DNA from: Acidobacteriota bacterium
GTDB lineage: Bacteria; Acidobacteriota; Blastocatellia; Pyrinomonadales; Pyrinomonadaceae
Direction: 5' to 3'
Assembly: GCA_019639235.1 (NCBI GenBank)
Contig: JAHBSG010000026.1
Location: 1-58,073, forward strand
Length of the DNA: 58,073 nucleotides
The notes below the pieces were generated by a model. That model was not told the DNA's origin. It worked only from the letters and a program-made list of their open reading frames with translations, and did not search any database. Of the stretch, positions 49,462 through 58,073 are shown piece by piece. Position 1 is the first letter of the stretch, and the number at the start of each line of letters is the position of its first letter. The translations under genes and the position numbers were made by a program.

Positions 49462-51162
49462 ATGCGGCGGACGGCAATAGCACTCTTGATCGGTTCCCTT
49501 TTAGCACCCGCGGCCGCACAGACCATCTCGCTCCCGAAAGACAGCGGCGACTTCAAGATCGACCAGGGATCGAGTTTTTCGGCGACCGGTTCCGCTCCGA
49601 AGAACAAACCTAACCAACCCGGGCCGCTCGCGGCGTTATCCGAAGACCTCGCAGAGGCACTCGGCCTGATCTCGCAGCACCACGCGTCTTCAAACGCCCA
49701 ACGACCCGATCTTCTGACCGCTTCGGCACTGAGTTCTGCTCTCCGTACGCTCGACCCGCATTCGAAATACTATGACCGGGAAGAGTTCGCCGAACTCGTC
49801 GGGGAGCATGAGGGCCAGTACTTCGGCACCGGTGCGACGATCATCTCAGCAAAGAGCGGCGGCGAGCTTGAGACATATGTGCTTTCGGTCGCGGCGGGTT
49901 CACCGGCCGAGGCCGCCGGGCTGAAGTTTGGCGACAGGATCATCAGCGTTGACGGCAAGACCATCGGCGGACTTCATTCCTATGAGGTGCGCGAAATGAT
50001 GCGCGGCGAACTCGGCACCGAGGTCGCGATCCGGCTCGAGCGCGCCGGGAACAGCACCCAAACAGATCTGACGATGACCCGCGGCCGCGTTGCCCACAAA
50101 ACGATCCCGCACACGTTTATGCTCGACGAAGGCGTCGGTTACATCGACCTCTCGGGCGGTTTTAGCTACACGACCGTCACAGAACTCGATGACGCATTGC
50201 TCAGGCTCAGGGCCCGCGGAATGAGATCGCTCCTGCTCGATCTTCGCGGCAATTCTGGCGGGATCGTCAATCAGGCAGTGGCCGTGGCCGAGCGGTTTCT
50301 GCCCTTTGGGACGAAGATACTCTCACAGCAGGGCCGTAATCCGAATGAGGACCGCGTTTGGCGTTCGGCGAATCGCCTGCCGGTAACCGTCCCGCTTGCT
50401 GTTCTGGTGGATGGCGAGACAGCCTCAGCCGCTGAGATCGTAGCAGGCGCGTTGCAGGACAATGACCGGGCCTTGATCATCGGCGAAAAGACCTTCGGCA
50501 AGGGCCTGGTCCAGAACATAATCGAGCTCGAGGACGGCTCGGCACTCGCCCTGACGGCTGCCCGCTACTACACACCGACCGGCCGCTCGATCCAACGCGA
50601 CTATTCTGACATCGGGCTTTACGAATACTTCCGCGGCATCCGAAAGGCCGGGCTGACCGATCGCCCCGCTTACTCCGTCAGGACCATCACAGACCGCGTT
50701 CTACACGGAGGCGACGGCATTTCGCCGGATGTCTCAGCGTCCCAAACTGCAAACAGCAACTACGCCGTCTCGGACGCCCTTTTCCTCCTGACACGCGACC
50801 TGGCAAACGGACGGCTCGCCGGGCAGCTATCTCCCGAGGAACTTCGGCAGTCGCTTATTTTCGGCCGTGAGATCTTGAGTGCAGATGAGTTGAGGACGCA
50901 TCTGGCACGCGTGATGAGCTCAACTGAAAAGGCCGAGATAACGCCCGCTGTTCTTGCCGAATTTCGCTGGTATATGGCGATGGCACTTTTTGGAACCGAT
51001 GGCGCAGCGAAGGCGCGGATAGAAACCGACAGGGTCGTTGCCGCCGCCATTCGCTCGCTGCCCGATGCCGAACAGCTTCAGGACCGTGCCGCCGACGTCC
51101 GGTCAAACTCCGCCCGCAAAGAAAAAAGCCCGCAGGGCCGCATACCCGACGGGCTAAGGTAG
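49462..51162 (+). CDS. S41-family C-terminal processing-type protease
   Basis: 566 aa. Signal peptide 1-19 (TAIALLIGSLLAPAAAQ). The order is CTP-like: N-terminal helical region (ALSSALRTLDPHSKYYDREE), PDZ domain about 120-210 (YVLSVAAGSPAEAAGLKFGD), protease core with catalytic Ser in VDGETASAAEIVAGAL and Lys in IIGEKTFGKGLVQN, then a C-terminal domain of about 170 residues. Periplasmic, degrading or trimming exported proteins. AGAGGA lies five bases before the ATG. Divergent from the GAF gene. Confidence 0.94.
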   Translation: MRRTAIALLIGSLLAPAAAQTISLPKDSGDFKIDQGSSFSATGSAPKNKPNQPGPLAALSEDLAEALGLISQHHASSNAQRPDLLTASALSSALRTLDPHSKYYDREEFAELVGEHEGQYFGTGATIISAKSGGELETYVLSVAAGSPAEAAGLKFGDRIISVDGKTIGGLHSYEVREMMRGELGTEVAIRLERAGNSTQTDLTMTRGRVAHKTIPHTFMLDEGVGYIDLSGGFSYTTVTELDDALLRLRARGMRSLLLDLRGNSGGIVNQAVAVAERFLPFGTKILSQQGRNPNEDRVWRSANRLPVTVPLAVLVDGETASAAEIVAGALQDNDRALIIGEKTFGKGLVQNIIELEDGSALALTAARYYTPTGRSIQRDYSDIGLYEYFRGIRKAGLTDRPAYSVRTITDRVLHGGDGISPDVSASQTANSNYAVSDALFLLTRDLANGRLAGQLSPEELRQSLIFGREILSADELRTHLARVMSSTEKAEITPAVLAEFRWYMAMALFGTDGAAKARIETDRVVAAAIRSLPDAEQLQDRAADVRSNSARKEKSPQGRIPDGLR

Positions 51163-51275
51163 AAACAGGAGGAATCAGAAAGAACGAGAACAGCCGGCAA
51201 AAGATGCCAAAGGCCCGCACTTCTTATTCGCATAATTCTTGATGCACCCAAATTCACACCGGTTGCCCGGATCGC

Positions 51276-51316
51276 AAAAATAAAAGCCCCGACTCGATCA
51301 TCTGAGCCGGGGCTTT
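51276..51316 (-). terminator. Terminator after the TonB-dependent receptor gene (minus strand)
   Basis: AAAGCCCCG / CGGGGCTTT, nine-bp stem, 16-base loop; on the minus strand followed by TATTTTT. It lies 20 bp after the receptor stop; on the plus strand the T-run is short, so it serves S41 poorly. Confidence 0.85.
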
Positions 51317-51335
51317 ACTAATGTCTCACCCAGTT

Positions 51336-54300
51336 CTAGAAATTGAACTTGGCTGAGAGCTGAATACGGCGTGAGGCACTAACGACCGAGGTCCTGATCC
51401 GCCCAAATACGGACGAATTGAAGGTAGCGGTCGGAAGCCCGAACGAAGCGGTGTTCGTCAGGTTACGAGCGTCCACGCGAAGATCCAGGCTATATCGTTC
51501 CGAGAACCGAAGCTTCTTAGAAAGCGACGCATCGGTCTGGAAACGGCTCGGGCCGATGAAGTAGTTGCGGCCGGTATTTCCGAGTTCACCCGGAGCCGGC
51601 TGCGAGAACTGCCCTTCGGCCGCCTGCGAGAACCAGTACCATGTACCGTTCCTTTCAACGAGTTCCCCGAGGTCACGTGAGCAGCCATTGCAGTTCGCAA
51701 ACGACTGGTTCACATTGCTGACCGTGTTGAGTCCGGAGTAGACCGTGAAAGGCCGTCCCGTTCCCCAGTTGTACGTACCGGCAAGCTGCCAACCGCCGAT
51801 GAGGAAATCGAGAGCACGCGACATGTCCTTACCGTAGGCACGATCTCGTCCGATCGGGATCTCCCATACGTAGGTACCGTTGATCACATGGCGGCGGTCG
51901 AAATCAGACCAGGCATAGTTCAAGTTCCGATCGTTGATGTCAAACGGAGTGCTTGAGGCTGACTGGTTATTGGCACGCGAGACGGTCGTAAAGGTCGGGT
52001 CGAACGAACGGGTGTCCTTTGAGATCGACCAGGTATAGCCGACCTGGAAACCCAGCCCGCCCTTTAGACGCCGCTTGAAGATGAAATCAAGCCCGCTGTA
52101 CCGCGAATAGTCGTTGCTATCGAGAACATTGACAACTCCGAACTGCGGATATCGCTGGAAGAAGAACGGGTTATTGATCGTGTTCGCGATCATCTGTTGA
52201 CCGCTAACGGTCCGCTGCGAAACGGCCTGTGCTGCCGTTGCAACGCTGCCGCCTGTATTACCAGAACCTAGCGTGGTTGCGATCGTTCCGATGCCTCGGA
52301 AGGTGGTCGTACCTGCATTGTTTGTCGGATTGCCGGTAAACAGCAGATTGATCAGACACGAATTTGCGGTCGTATCGTTGCGGAGCGTGTTGAACGCCTC
52401 GAGGAAATTTTCAGGACACGACGGGTGCCGTGCCAGGATATCGACCTGATTCGAGTCATATCCACCGAACAGGTGGGTTCCCCGGCGGCCAATGTAGTTC
52501 ACCTCGATCACATTTCCGTCCCAGATCTCACGCTGGATACCGACGAACCACTGATGGCTCTCCGGGTAACGTGTATCGGGGTCGACAACCGTGACCGTGC
52601 TCAAACCAAATGACGGCGGCTGCCGCAGAGCATTTGGCGTTGACGGCGGCGTCACGACCGGGATTCCGTCACGGAGCAACCGGTTCTGCTGTGCGATGCT
52701 TGTATCAGAGAATGCAAAGGTATTACCCGGGGCACTCTGATAAACACTGTTCGCAAATACCTGCGACGGGAAACGGTCGTAGGAGAGACGATAGTTCGCC
52801 CTGATCGAGGTCTTGCCGCTGCTAAATGGATCCCACGCAAAACCGAGCGACGGAGCGAAATTGTTCGTGTCGTTCTCAAAAAGATCACCCTCTTCCCACC
52901 GAAGCGCGTTTGAAGGTGCAGCACCGATGGTGAACGGCTGTGAGGGCCTGAGGATCGGGATGTCCTGCGAACTGGGGCTAAGCTTTAGCTCATACCGCAA
53001 TCCGAGATCGAGCGTCAGGTTCGGACGCACACGCCACGTATCCTGGACATAAAAGTCATATTCAGGATAGTAAGCACGCCAATTCCAACGGGTACCGCCC
53101 GGAGCAAACGCATTCGGGTTTTCCGGAGAGACCACGAACCCCTGAGCGAAGCTGCCGATGCGGCCGATCCAGTTGTTGATCTGTGACCGGAGTAGTGCAA
53201 GGTCCGACGAGTTGATGCCCGTCGCCCCACCGGCGGTCGGAAGCCCAAATCCGGTGAAGTTACTCTGTCCTGCCCCAAAGCCGATAGTAGGCTCGATCGA
53301 GCCGCCCGCCGACGACCGGTCGTCAAACTGGCGGCCGAGACGGATGTTCAATCCGGCCTTGATCGTGTGCGGCGAGAAATCGAACGTCATGTTATCGACG
53401 ATCTGGAACGTCCTTGCCTCACGAGCGTTGTAAGCAAAGTTCGTGAACGCATCGGTGACCGTATTCAAAATGAACGGGACATCTGCCCGCGGCTCCTCGG
53501 TCGCGAAGCTGAATGAGAAGGTGCTGTAGCCGTAAATGAACTCGTTCGTGAACCGAGGCGTCGGCGACCAGCGGTAATTCACCGCCAAATTCTTCGGCCG
53601 GCGAATCGTGTTTACAAGATTCGGAAAACCCGGAAATGGCGGTAGTCCACCGTTGACGCTATCGCCGATGGTATCTTGTGCGCCTTGTGCCCAACGGACG
53701 TAGAAACTGCTGTTCTTCGTCACATTGATGTCAAACCGCATCACGAGGTCCCACTGTTTTTCCGTCTGCGGTGCGTTGAAATTAAATCCGGCTGAGTTCA
53801 AGCCGTCACCGCGTGAAAAGTCGTTCGGAAGCGGATAACTGTTAAGAAGCGCAACGATGAACGGATCTTGTGAGATCGGCGACTGCGTATTGATGTTGTA
53901 GGTCTCAACGCACAGCGTTGTAACGGTTGCGCTACATGCCGGGTAGATCGGAGCACCCGCAGCATTCACCGAAGCAGTCGACGTCCCGGCCGGGGCATTA
54001 CGCTGGCCGCGGATGTAACGGTAAAGGCCATTGCGTGCCTCTGCCGTATAAACCGTACGCTGAGCAAGACGAGTTTCAACCGCGCTCAAACGCTGCAGAT
54101 TGATGAAGAAGAAGGCTCGGTCCTTCAAGGGCTGGAAGAATGGAGTTCCTTCGCCAAATCCCGGATTGATGATCGGGCCGCCAAAGCTGCCGCCGTAGAT
54201 GTGCTGAACGAACTGCGGACGCCCGATCCCGAGAAGATTGTTCTCAAACTCATTGGCGTTGAACCGCGGCGTTTGGTAATACTCGAACACATTGCCGGAG

Positions 54301-55055
54301 TACCGATTGGTTCCGGATTTAGTGACCAAGGTCACCTGCGCTCCGCTGCTTCGGCCAAGCTCGGCAGTAGCGTTGCTGGTGACGATCTGAAACTCCTGAA
54401 CCGAATCCGGATTAGGCCGGAGCGGGGTGAAGTTCGAACCGCCGGCGGTAGATTCGTTGATGTCGATGCCGTCGAGCGTAAAGTTGAACGCACGGTCGCG
54501 TGAACCATTGACGTGAACGCCGCCGCCCGTGTTCGAGCCAACGACAACGCCAGGTTGATAATTAAGAAGATCGAGCGGATTGCGGCCGCGAAGTCCGACG
54601 ATCGGAAGGCTTTCGAGCGTTCGTTGTTCGATGGTCGAACCGACGTTGCCTGACGTCGAGGTCTGCACCTGCTCCGCAGTCGCTTCGACGGAGACCACGG
54701 CAGAGACGTCACCGACCTCAAGCGATACGTTCACCGCGGCAGGCTGATTGATGAAAGCCGAGTTGTTTCTGGATACAAATCGCTTGAACCCTTCTCTTTC
54801 GACCGAGACCGTGTAGGTTCCCGGCTGGATCAGATCGAAAACATACCCTCCCGACGCACTAGTTGTTGTCGAAAGAGAAACGTTCGTGGATTCGTTGGTA
54901 AGTGTTACGGTAGCACCGGCGACTGCGGCGCCCGACGAATCCGTTACCGTGCCGGTAAAACGGGTCGTCGTGCCCTGCGCAGACACCAGCAAACTGAAGC
55001 AACAGGTTACAGCGAGAACCAATAATGCTCTCGCCAAAGGTAGTTTGCCCATCAT
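51336..55055 (-). CDS. Large TonB-dependent receptor with N-terminal carboxypeptidase-regulatory-like domain
   Basis: 1239 aa outer-membrane transporter. Signal peptide 1-26 (ALLVLAVTCCFSLLVSAQG); a CarboxypepD_reg-like beta sandwich about 30-115 (FTGTVTDSSGAAVAGATVTL, YVFDLIQPGTYTVSVEREGF); plug about 120-260 (LESLPIVGLRGRNPLDLLNY, FTLDGIDINESTAGG); the remainder a 22-strand-type barrel ending RRIQLSAKFNF with the terminal Phe. This Oar-like type is typical of Acidobacteriota, which carry many. The substrate is unknown. TTGGAGGAGT precedes the ATG. Confidence 0.92.
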   Translation of the reverse strand: MMGKLPLARALLVLAVTCCFSLLVSAQGTTTRFTGTVTDSSGAAVAGATVTLTNESTNVSLSTTTSASGGYVFDLIQPGTYTVSVEREGFKRFVSRNNSAFINQPAAVNVSLEVGDVSAVVSVEATAEQVQTSTSGNVGSTIEQRTLESLPIVGLRGRNPLDLLNYQPGVVVGSNTGGGVHVNGSRDRAFNFTLDGIDINESTAGGSNFTPLRPNPDSVQEFQIVTSNATAELGRSSGAQVTLVTKSGTNRYSGNVFEYYQTPRFNANEFENNLLGIGRPQFVQHIYGGSFGGPIINPGFGEGTPFFQPLKDRAFFFINLQRLSAVETRLAQRTVYTAEARNGLYRYIRGQRNAPAGTSTASVNAAGAPIYPACSATVTTLCVETYNINTQSPISQDPFIVALLNSYPLPNDFSRGDGLNSAGFNFNAPQTEKQWDLVMRFDINVTKNSSFYVRWAQGAQDTIGDSVNGGLPPFPGFPNLVNTIRRPKNLAVNYRWSPTPRFTNEFIYGYSTFSFSFATEEPRADVPFILNTVTDAFTNFAYNAREARTFQIVDNMTFDFSPHTIKAGLNIRLGRQFDDRSSAGGSIEPTIGFGAGQSNFTGFGLPTAGGATGINSSDLALLRSQINNWIGRIGSFAQGFVVSPENPNAFAPGGTRWNWRAYYPEYDFYVQDTWRVRPNLTLDLGLRYELKLSPSSQDIPILRPSQPFTIGAAPSNALRWEEGDLFENDTNNFAPSLGFAWDPFSSGKTSIRANYRLSYDRFPSQVFANSVYQSAPGNTFAFSDTSIAQQNRLLRDGIPVVTPPSTPNALRQPPSFGLSTVTVVDPDTRYPESHQWFVGIQREIWDGNVIEVNYIGRRGTHLFGGYDSNQVDILARHPSCPENFLEAFNTLRNDTTANSCLINLLFTGNPTNNAGTTTFRGIGTIATTLGSGNTGGSVATAAQAVSQRTVSGQQMIANTINNPFFFQRYPQFGVVNVLDSNDYSRYSGLDFIFKRRLKGGLGFQVGYTWSISKDTRSFDPTFTTVSRANNQSASSTPFDINDRNLNYAWSDFDRRHVINGTYVWEIPIGRDRAYGKDMSRALDFLIGGWQLAGTYNWGTGRPFTVYSGLNTVSNVNQSFANCNGCSRDLGELVERNGTWYWFSQAAEGQFSQPAPGELGNTGRNYFIGPSRFQTDASLSKKLRFSERYSLDLRVDARNLTNTASFGLPTATFNSSVFGRIRTSVVSASRRIQLSAKFNF

Positions 55056-55189
55056 ACTCCTCCAATTTTTAGTTTTAGTTGTATAACCTTTCCTTATGAT
55101 TAAAAGGCCAATGTGAAGAAATTATGATGTAAGATAGCACAGCTTTTACAAAAGTGTTAATGAAAAGACGAGAAAACTGGAAAAACCGG

Positions 55190-56158
55190 CTATCTGATGT
55201 ATTCGAGGAGCGTTCCCAAGGCACCAACGGCCCATCCGACACGCTTATTTATGAACAAGCCAAAGATACGCTGCTCGATTCCGCTATCTTGCTTAATCCA
55301 CGTTTTCCCGCGGTCGTTTGAACGAAGGATCAGCCCGCCATGGCCGACGATCCATCCGTTCTTATCATCGGCGAAATCGACCCGCATGAATGTGCCCGGA
55401 AAGCTCGTTGTTACCTTTTCCCAAGAAGCTCCGCCGTCTTCCGTTCTTAGGATAGTTCCACGTCCACCGACCGCGTATCCTTCCTTGCTGTCGCGGAAAT
55501 CAACATTATAAAGTGCCCGTTCGACACCGGTTTGCTGGAGCCTGAACGATTCGCCGCCGTTATCGGAGAACAAGACCACGCCGCGGTCACCGACTATCCA
55601 GACCCGCGAACTCCCGACAAAGTCGAGATGAAACAGTTCCGTTTTGAGCGGAACTGGAACTCGCTGCCAGCTTTCGCCGCCGTCCTCGGTGCGGAGTACG
55701 AGCGAATCGATAACGGCACCGCGGCTGTTCAGGATCGAGCCCACAGCGATTCCCCGGCGGCGGTCGGCGAACTTGATGCTAAGAAATTCCGGCGTTCCCT
55801 TCGCCTCGACCTCTCGATACAGCGAGACCTTTCGCCATGAATTTCCGGCGTCATCGGTCTGGAACATTTCCTTTCCGGCAACCAAGTAACCGTTCTTTTC
55901 ATTGCGGAAATAGATCTCGTTGATGTTCTCTGTCGTGTCGAGTTCGACCTTCGTCCAGGTAGCTCCGCGATTGGTAGTATGGGCGAGAAAGCCGTTGTCG
56001 CCGGCTATCCAGCCCTTGTCGTTCTCGGCAAAATAAACCGAAACAAGGTCTTCGGTAGTCCCGGAAACACGCGGCTGCCAGCCCTGCTGGGCCGCGACGG
56101 AGCCCGAAAACGCGAGAATTGTGAGTATTAGAAAGGCCCTGCGGGAAATGCTCTGCAC
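55190..56158 (-). CDS. Exported YCF48-like/BNR beta-propeller protein
   Basis: 322 aa from GTG 56158. This start has AAGGAGG seven bases upstream and a signal peptide right after it (SRRAFLILTILAFSGSVAAQ); the longer ATG frame from 56233 is encoded inside a terminator hairpin and is rejected. The mature part has six to seven propeller blades with repeats such as KGWIAGDNGFLAHTTNRGAT, RVWIVGDRGVVLFSDNGGES and EGYAVGGRGTILRTEDGGAS, the pattern of YCF48 assembly factors. In non-photosynthetic bacteria the role is unknown. Confidence 0.88.
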   Translation of the reverse strand: MQSISRRAFLILTILAFSGSVAAQQGWQPRVSGTTEDLVSVYFAENDKGWIAGDNGFLAHTTNRGATWTKVELDTTENINEIYFRNEKNGYLVAGKEMFQTDDAGNSWRKVSLYREVEAKGTPEFLSIKFADRRRGIAVGSILNSRGAVIDSLVLRTEDGGESWQRVPVPLKTELFHLDFVGSSRVWIVGDRGVVLFSDNGGESFRLQQTGVERALYNVDFRDSKEGYAVGGRGTILRTEDGGASWEKVTTSFPGTFMRVDFADDKNGWIVGHGGLILRSNDRGKTWIKQDSGIEQRIFGLFINKRVGWAVGALGTLLEYIR

Positions 56159-56184
56159 CAGTTGTCCTCCTTCGAAAGCGAAAA

Positions 56185-56238
56185 GAAAAAGGTGATTTCC
56201 GTTAAGGATACAAGAATCCCGAGTGAAAATCACCTTTT
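56185..56238 (-). terminator. Terminator after the VIT/VWA gene (minus strand)
   Basis: Perfect 11-bp arms AAAGGTGATTT (56188-56198) and AAATCACCTTT (56227-56237); followed on the minus strand by TTCTTTTCG. It lies between the VWA stop at 56276 and the corrected start at 56158. Confidence 0.85.
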
Positions 56239-56275
56239 ATTGGACGGCGTTAACTGTCCTGTTTTGCCGATCGCG

Positions 56276-58073
56276 TTATTTAACGACGCGATAGACGCGG
56301 CCATTCCAGATCACGGCGACCTGCTCGCCGATCGCGAAATACTGTGCCAGCATCGGCTCGCGGCCGATCAAGCGGTAGTATTCTTCGCTGCCAAACTGCA
56401 CCTTCGTCTCGGGCAGCTTGGTCTCAGGCCGGATGTCGGCATCAACCCAAACCTCTTTCTCAAGGAAGAAATTTCGGTTCGCAACGAACTGGTTCTCTGC
56501 CGAACGCTTTACGGTCACCTGATCTTCCGCCCGCATTTCCTTGCTCTCGGCTAGCGAGACGTTCGCCTTTTGCGTGTTCTGCTGCACGCTCTGGGCAACG
56601 GCATCGCGGCCGCTGCTCATCTCCAGGGCACGAGGCCTGACAGTCGGCGGAGCGATCAGTCCGCTTCCGGCACGGCGTGCAGAGACGAAGCTGCCGTCGG
56701 TCGCGAGATAGGATGTATAGGGCGTCACGATGCCGAAGCGAGTACCGAGTTCGACGATCTCGTCCTTCACCTCTTTCGTTTCGCCATTGGCACGAATTTC
56801 TTCGACCAGCCAACCGACCCGCCGCGTGGCCCAGAGCCTAGGCAGAAAATCGTTGTCCGTTGCCCTACGCGGGAAATCGAGCCCGCGGAATTCATAGGCC
56901 TTTGGAGCGTTTCCGGTCTTTCCGCTGAGCGTCACGACCACGTCCCGCAAGTCGCTTTCGTTGCGGTAGCGGCCGATGAGCGTCGTCTGCATTCCCTTAA
57001 AAAGGTCGCCCGGCTTTCGCGGATAGACCATCTCGGCCTGGATCGGCCCGAGGTCGATCTCGACGTCCGAGAGCACGGGCGAGCTAACGCGTGCAAAGAA
57101 ATTCGAGACCTTGACCTCGAGGTCTTCCTGCGGCTGGACGTAATCAGAGATACCCGCATTTTCGGTTCCGAGCTTATCGAGCAACGCCGTATTAACGTCG
57201 TAGCCGAAGCCGAACGGAAAGACGCGGACGTCGATCTTCCGAGCGGCCCTGAAGTTCGAAAGTATCTTCGTCGCGTTCGTCTCGCCGACCGTCGGCAGGC
57301 CATCGGTCATAAAGACCAGGATCTTTGGCCGGTTGCTGTTATCAAATTGTTTGAGCGACGCGATAAGGGTGACATGGATGTTCGTGCCGCCGCTTGGCCG
57401 CAGCTTTTCGACAAAATTTTCACCGGTCTTTTTCCCTGCGGCATCGGCTTTGATAAGCCCCGTTTCCATCAGGTGCTCTTCGCCCGCGAAATTGATCACG
57501 TTGAATCTGTCGCCGTCACGCAGCGTCCTTATGCCGAAAAGAAGAGCTGAGCGAGCCTTTTCCATCTTTCCGGTTTCCGCCATTGATCCGCTTGTGTCCA
57601 AAACAAAGACAACATCTTTATTTACGACCTCGCGTTCGGATATATCGTCACGCGGTGACAGCATCAACAGAAAATATCCGTCTTTTCCTGGTTCACGATA
57701 GGTCATCAGCGAAGCGCTCAGATCATCGCCCGAAACGCCGTAGAAAAGCTGAAGGTCATTATCGTTGTCCTTTGTTTCGAAAGAAACGGTCGCTTTTTTA
57801 TCTCCGCTTTTGCTGACCTCGACCGCATGTGACGGAGAATAGATGTTACGCAGTTCCTTGTCGCCGTTAATGGTTATCTTTCCCGAAACGGTTCCGAAAC
57901 TTTGCTGTACATTTGCCGTTCCCGCGTCGCCGCGTCCGCGCCACAGATTGCGTCCCGTGCCGAGCGGATAGCGGTATGAAACCGTTCCCGAATCAGCCCT
58001 TAAGACCTGCGTATATGTCAGTTCAAGTTTTTTGTCCGACCGTGGTGGTATCGGAAAAATTGAAGCCTGCAGC
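56276..58073 (-). CDS. VIT and VWA domain protein (5' end beyond the window)
   Basis: No stop in frame from 56276 to the right edge (first whole codon at 58072), so the gene is partial. The translated edge reads FPIPPRSDKKLELTYTQVLR and VSYRYPLGTG, the end of a VIT (inter-alpha-trypsin inhibitor) domain. The VWA domain follows with an intact MIDAS: VFVLDTSGSMAETG, then GGTNIHVTLIASL and VFMTDGLPTVGETN. The C-terminal third (about 250 residues, FRGLDFPRRATDNDFLPRLW, LWATRRVGWLVEEIR) is the usual extension. An ATG at 57706 lies inside the VIT-VWA linker and is not the start. Probably a surface or secreted protein. Confidence 0.88.
   Translation of the reverse strand, partial: LQASIFPIPPRSDKKLELTYTQVLRADSGTVSYRYPLGTGRNLWRGRGDAGTANVQQSFGTVSGKITINGDKELRNIYSPSHAVEVSKSGDKKATVSFETKDNDNDLQLFYGVSGDDLSASLMTYREPGKDGYFLLMLSPRDDISEREVVNKDVVFVLDTSGSMAETGKMEKARSALLFGIRTLRDGDRFNVINFAGEEHLMETGLIKADAAGKKTGENFVEKLRPSGGTNIHVTLIASLKQFDNSNRPKILVFMTDGLPTVGETNATKILSNFRAARKIDVRVFPFGFGYDVNTALLDKLGTENAGISDYVQPQEDLEVKVSNFFARVSSPVLSDVEIDLGPIQAEMVYPRKPGDLFKGMQTTLIGRYRNESDLRDVVVTLSGKTGNAPKAYEFRGLDFPRRATDNDFLPRLWATRRVGWLVEEIRANGETKEVKDEIVELGTRFGIVTPYTSYLATDGSFVSARRAGSGLIAPPTVRPRALEMSSGRDAVAQSVQQNTQKANVSLAESKEMRAEDQVTVKRSAENQFVANRNFFLEKEVWVDADIRPETKLPETKVQFGSEEYYRLIGREPMLAQYFAIGEQVAVIWNGRVYRVVK

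Noticed and set aside
56570..57550. A 326-codon plus-strand open frame opposite the VWA gene
   Set aside because: Shadow of the VWA coding strand with no recognisable domain.
57706..57706. ATG at 57706 as the start of the VWA protein
   Set aside because: The same frame continues without stop to the window edge and encodes VIT-domain sequence.

Overview
The window is about 58 kb of a moderately GC-rich bacterial chromosome with dense genes on both strands and almost no mobile DNA. The best guess for the host is Acidobacteriota, class Blastocatellia (Pyrinomonadaceae-like). The basis is a very large TonB-dependent receptor with a carboxypeptidase-regulatory N-terminus, FG-GAP/VCBS tails of the type 'DFDGDGKADLAVYRPSNGVW' on unrelated secreted proteins, several zinc-ribbon-headed Ser/Thr kinase and FHA proteins, and paired M16 peptidases. 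This is inference from gene content; no rRNA or marker alignment was possible.

Layout. 0-9 kb: PP2C phosphatase, TrmH-type RNA methyltransferase, acyl-CoA carboxyltransferase, alanine racemase, YihY membrane protein, SIS-domain protein, O-antigen-ligase-like protein. 8.7-20 kb: signalling and surface block with an M28 peptidase carrying VCBS repeats, an FHA-kinase, two zinc-ribbon membrane proteins, a second kinase with PEGA and zinc ribbons, tRNA-Lys(CTT), a 21-bp tandem repeat array, an FHA-PrsW fusion and an LVIVD/VCBS secreted protein. 20-31 kb (mostly minus strand): HARE-HTH protein, polyprenyl diphosphate synthase, YajQ, TatD with an in-frame palindromic insertion, small exported proteins, a decayed BrnT-type toxin-antitoxin pair, metG, an M28 peptidase, folE and larC. 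31-40.4 kb: argS and a tryptophan operon trpE-D-C-F-B-A-aroF (no trpG) preceded by a Trp-rich leader peptide and an intrinsic terminator, which reads as classical attenuation. 40.4-44.3 kb: Fic/Doc-AbrB module, XRE regulator and membrane protein divergent from a Rad52/DdrA-like gene, and a VOC-DUF1579-VOC operon. 44.3-58 kb: an inactive/active M16 pair, a candidate small RNA, a cytosolic subtilase with a GAF partner, an S41 protease, the TonB-dependent receptor, a YCF48-like beta-propeller protein and a VIT/VWA protein running off the right edge.

How parts work together. The PP2C phosphatase, two Ser/Thr kinases and two FHA proteins form a plausible phospho-Ser/Thr signalling set; three proteins of the 10.9-15.4 kb cluster share the same N-terminal zinc ribbon. 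The trp operon is translationally coupled throughout (1-4 bp overlaps) and ends in a DAHP synthase, so the entry to the shikimate pathway is co-regulated with Trp synthesis. Small regulatory details were read directly from the sequence: intrinsic terminators, four TTGCnn-17-(-10) promoters, and corrected starts for nine genes where the longest frame runs into a terminator or past a better ribosome-binding site.

Limits: no alignment, HMM or structure tools were used; family assignments rest on motif recognition, and promoters, operators and the small RNA are pattern-based predictions.
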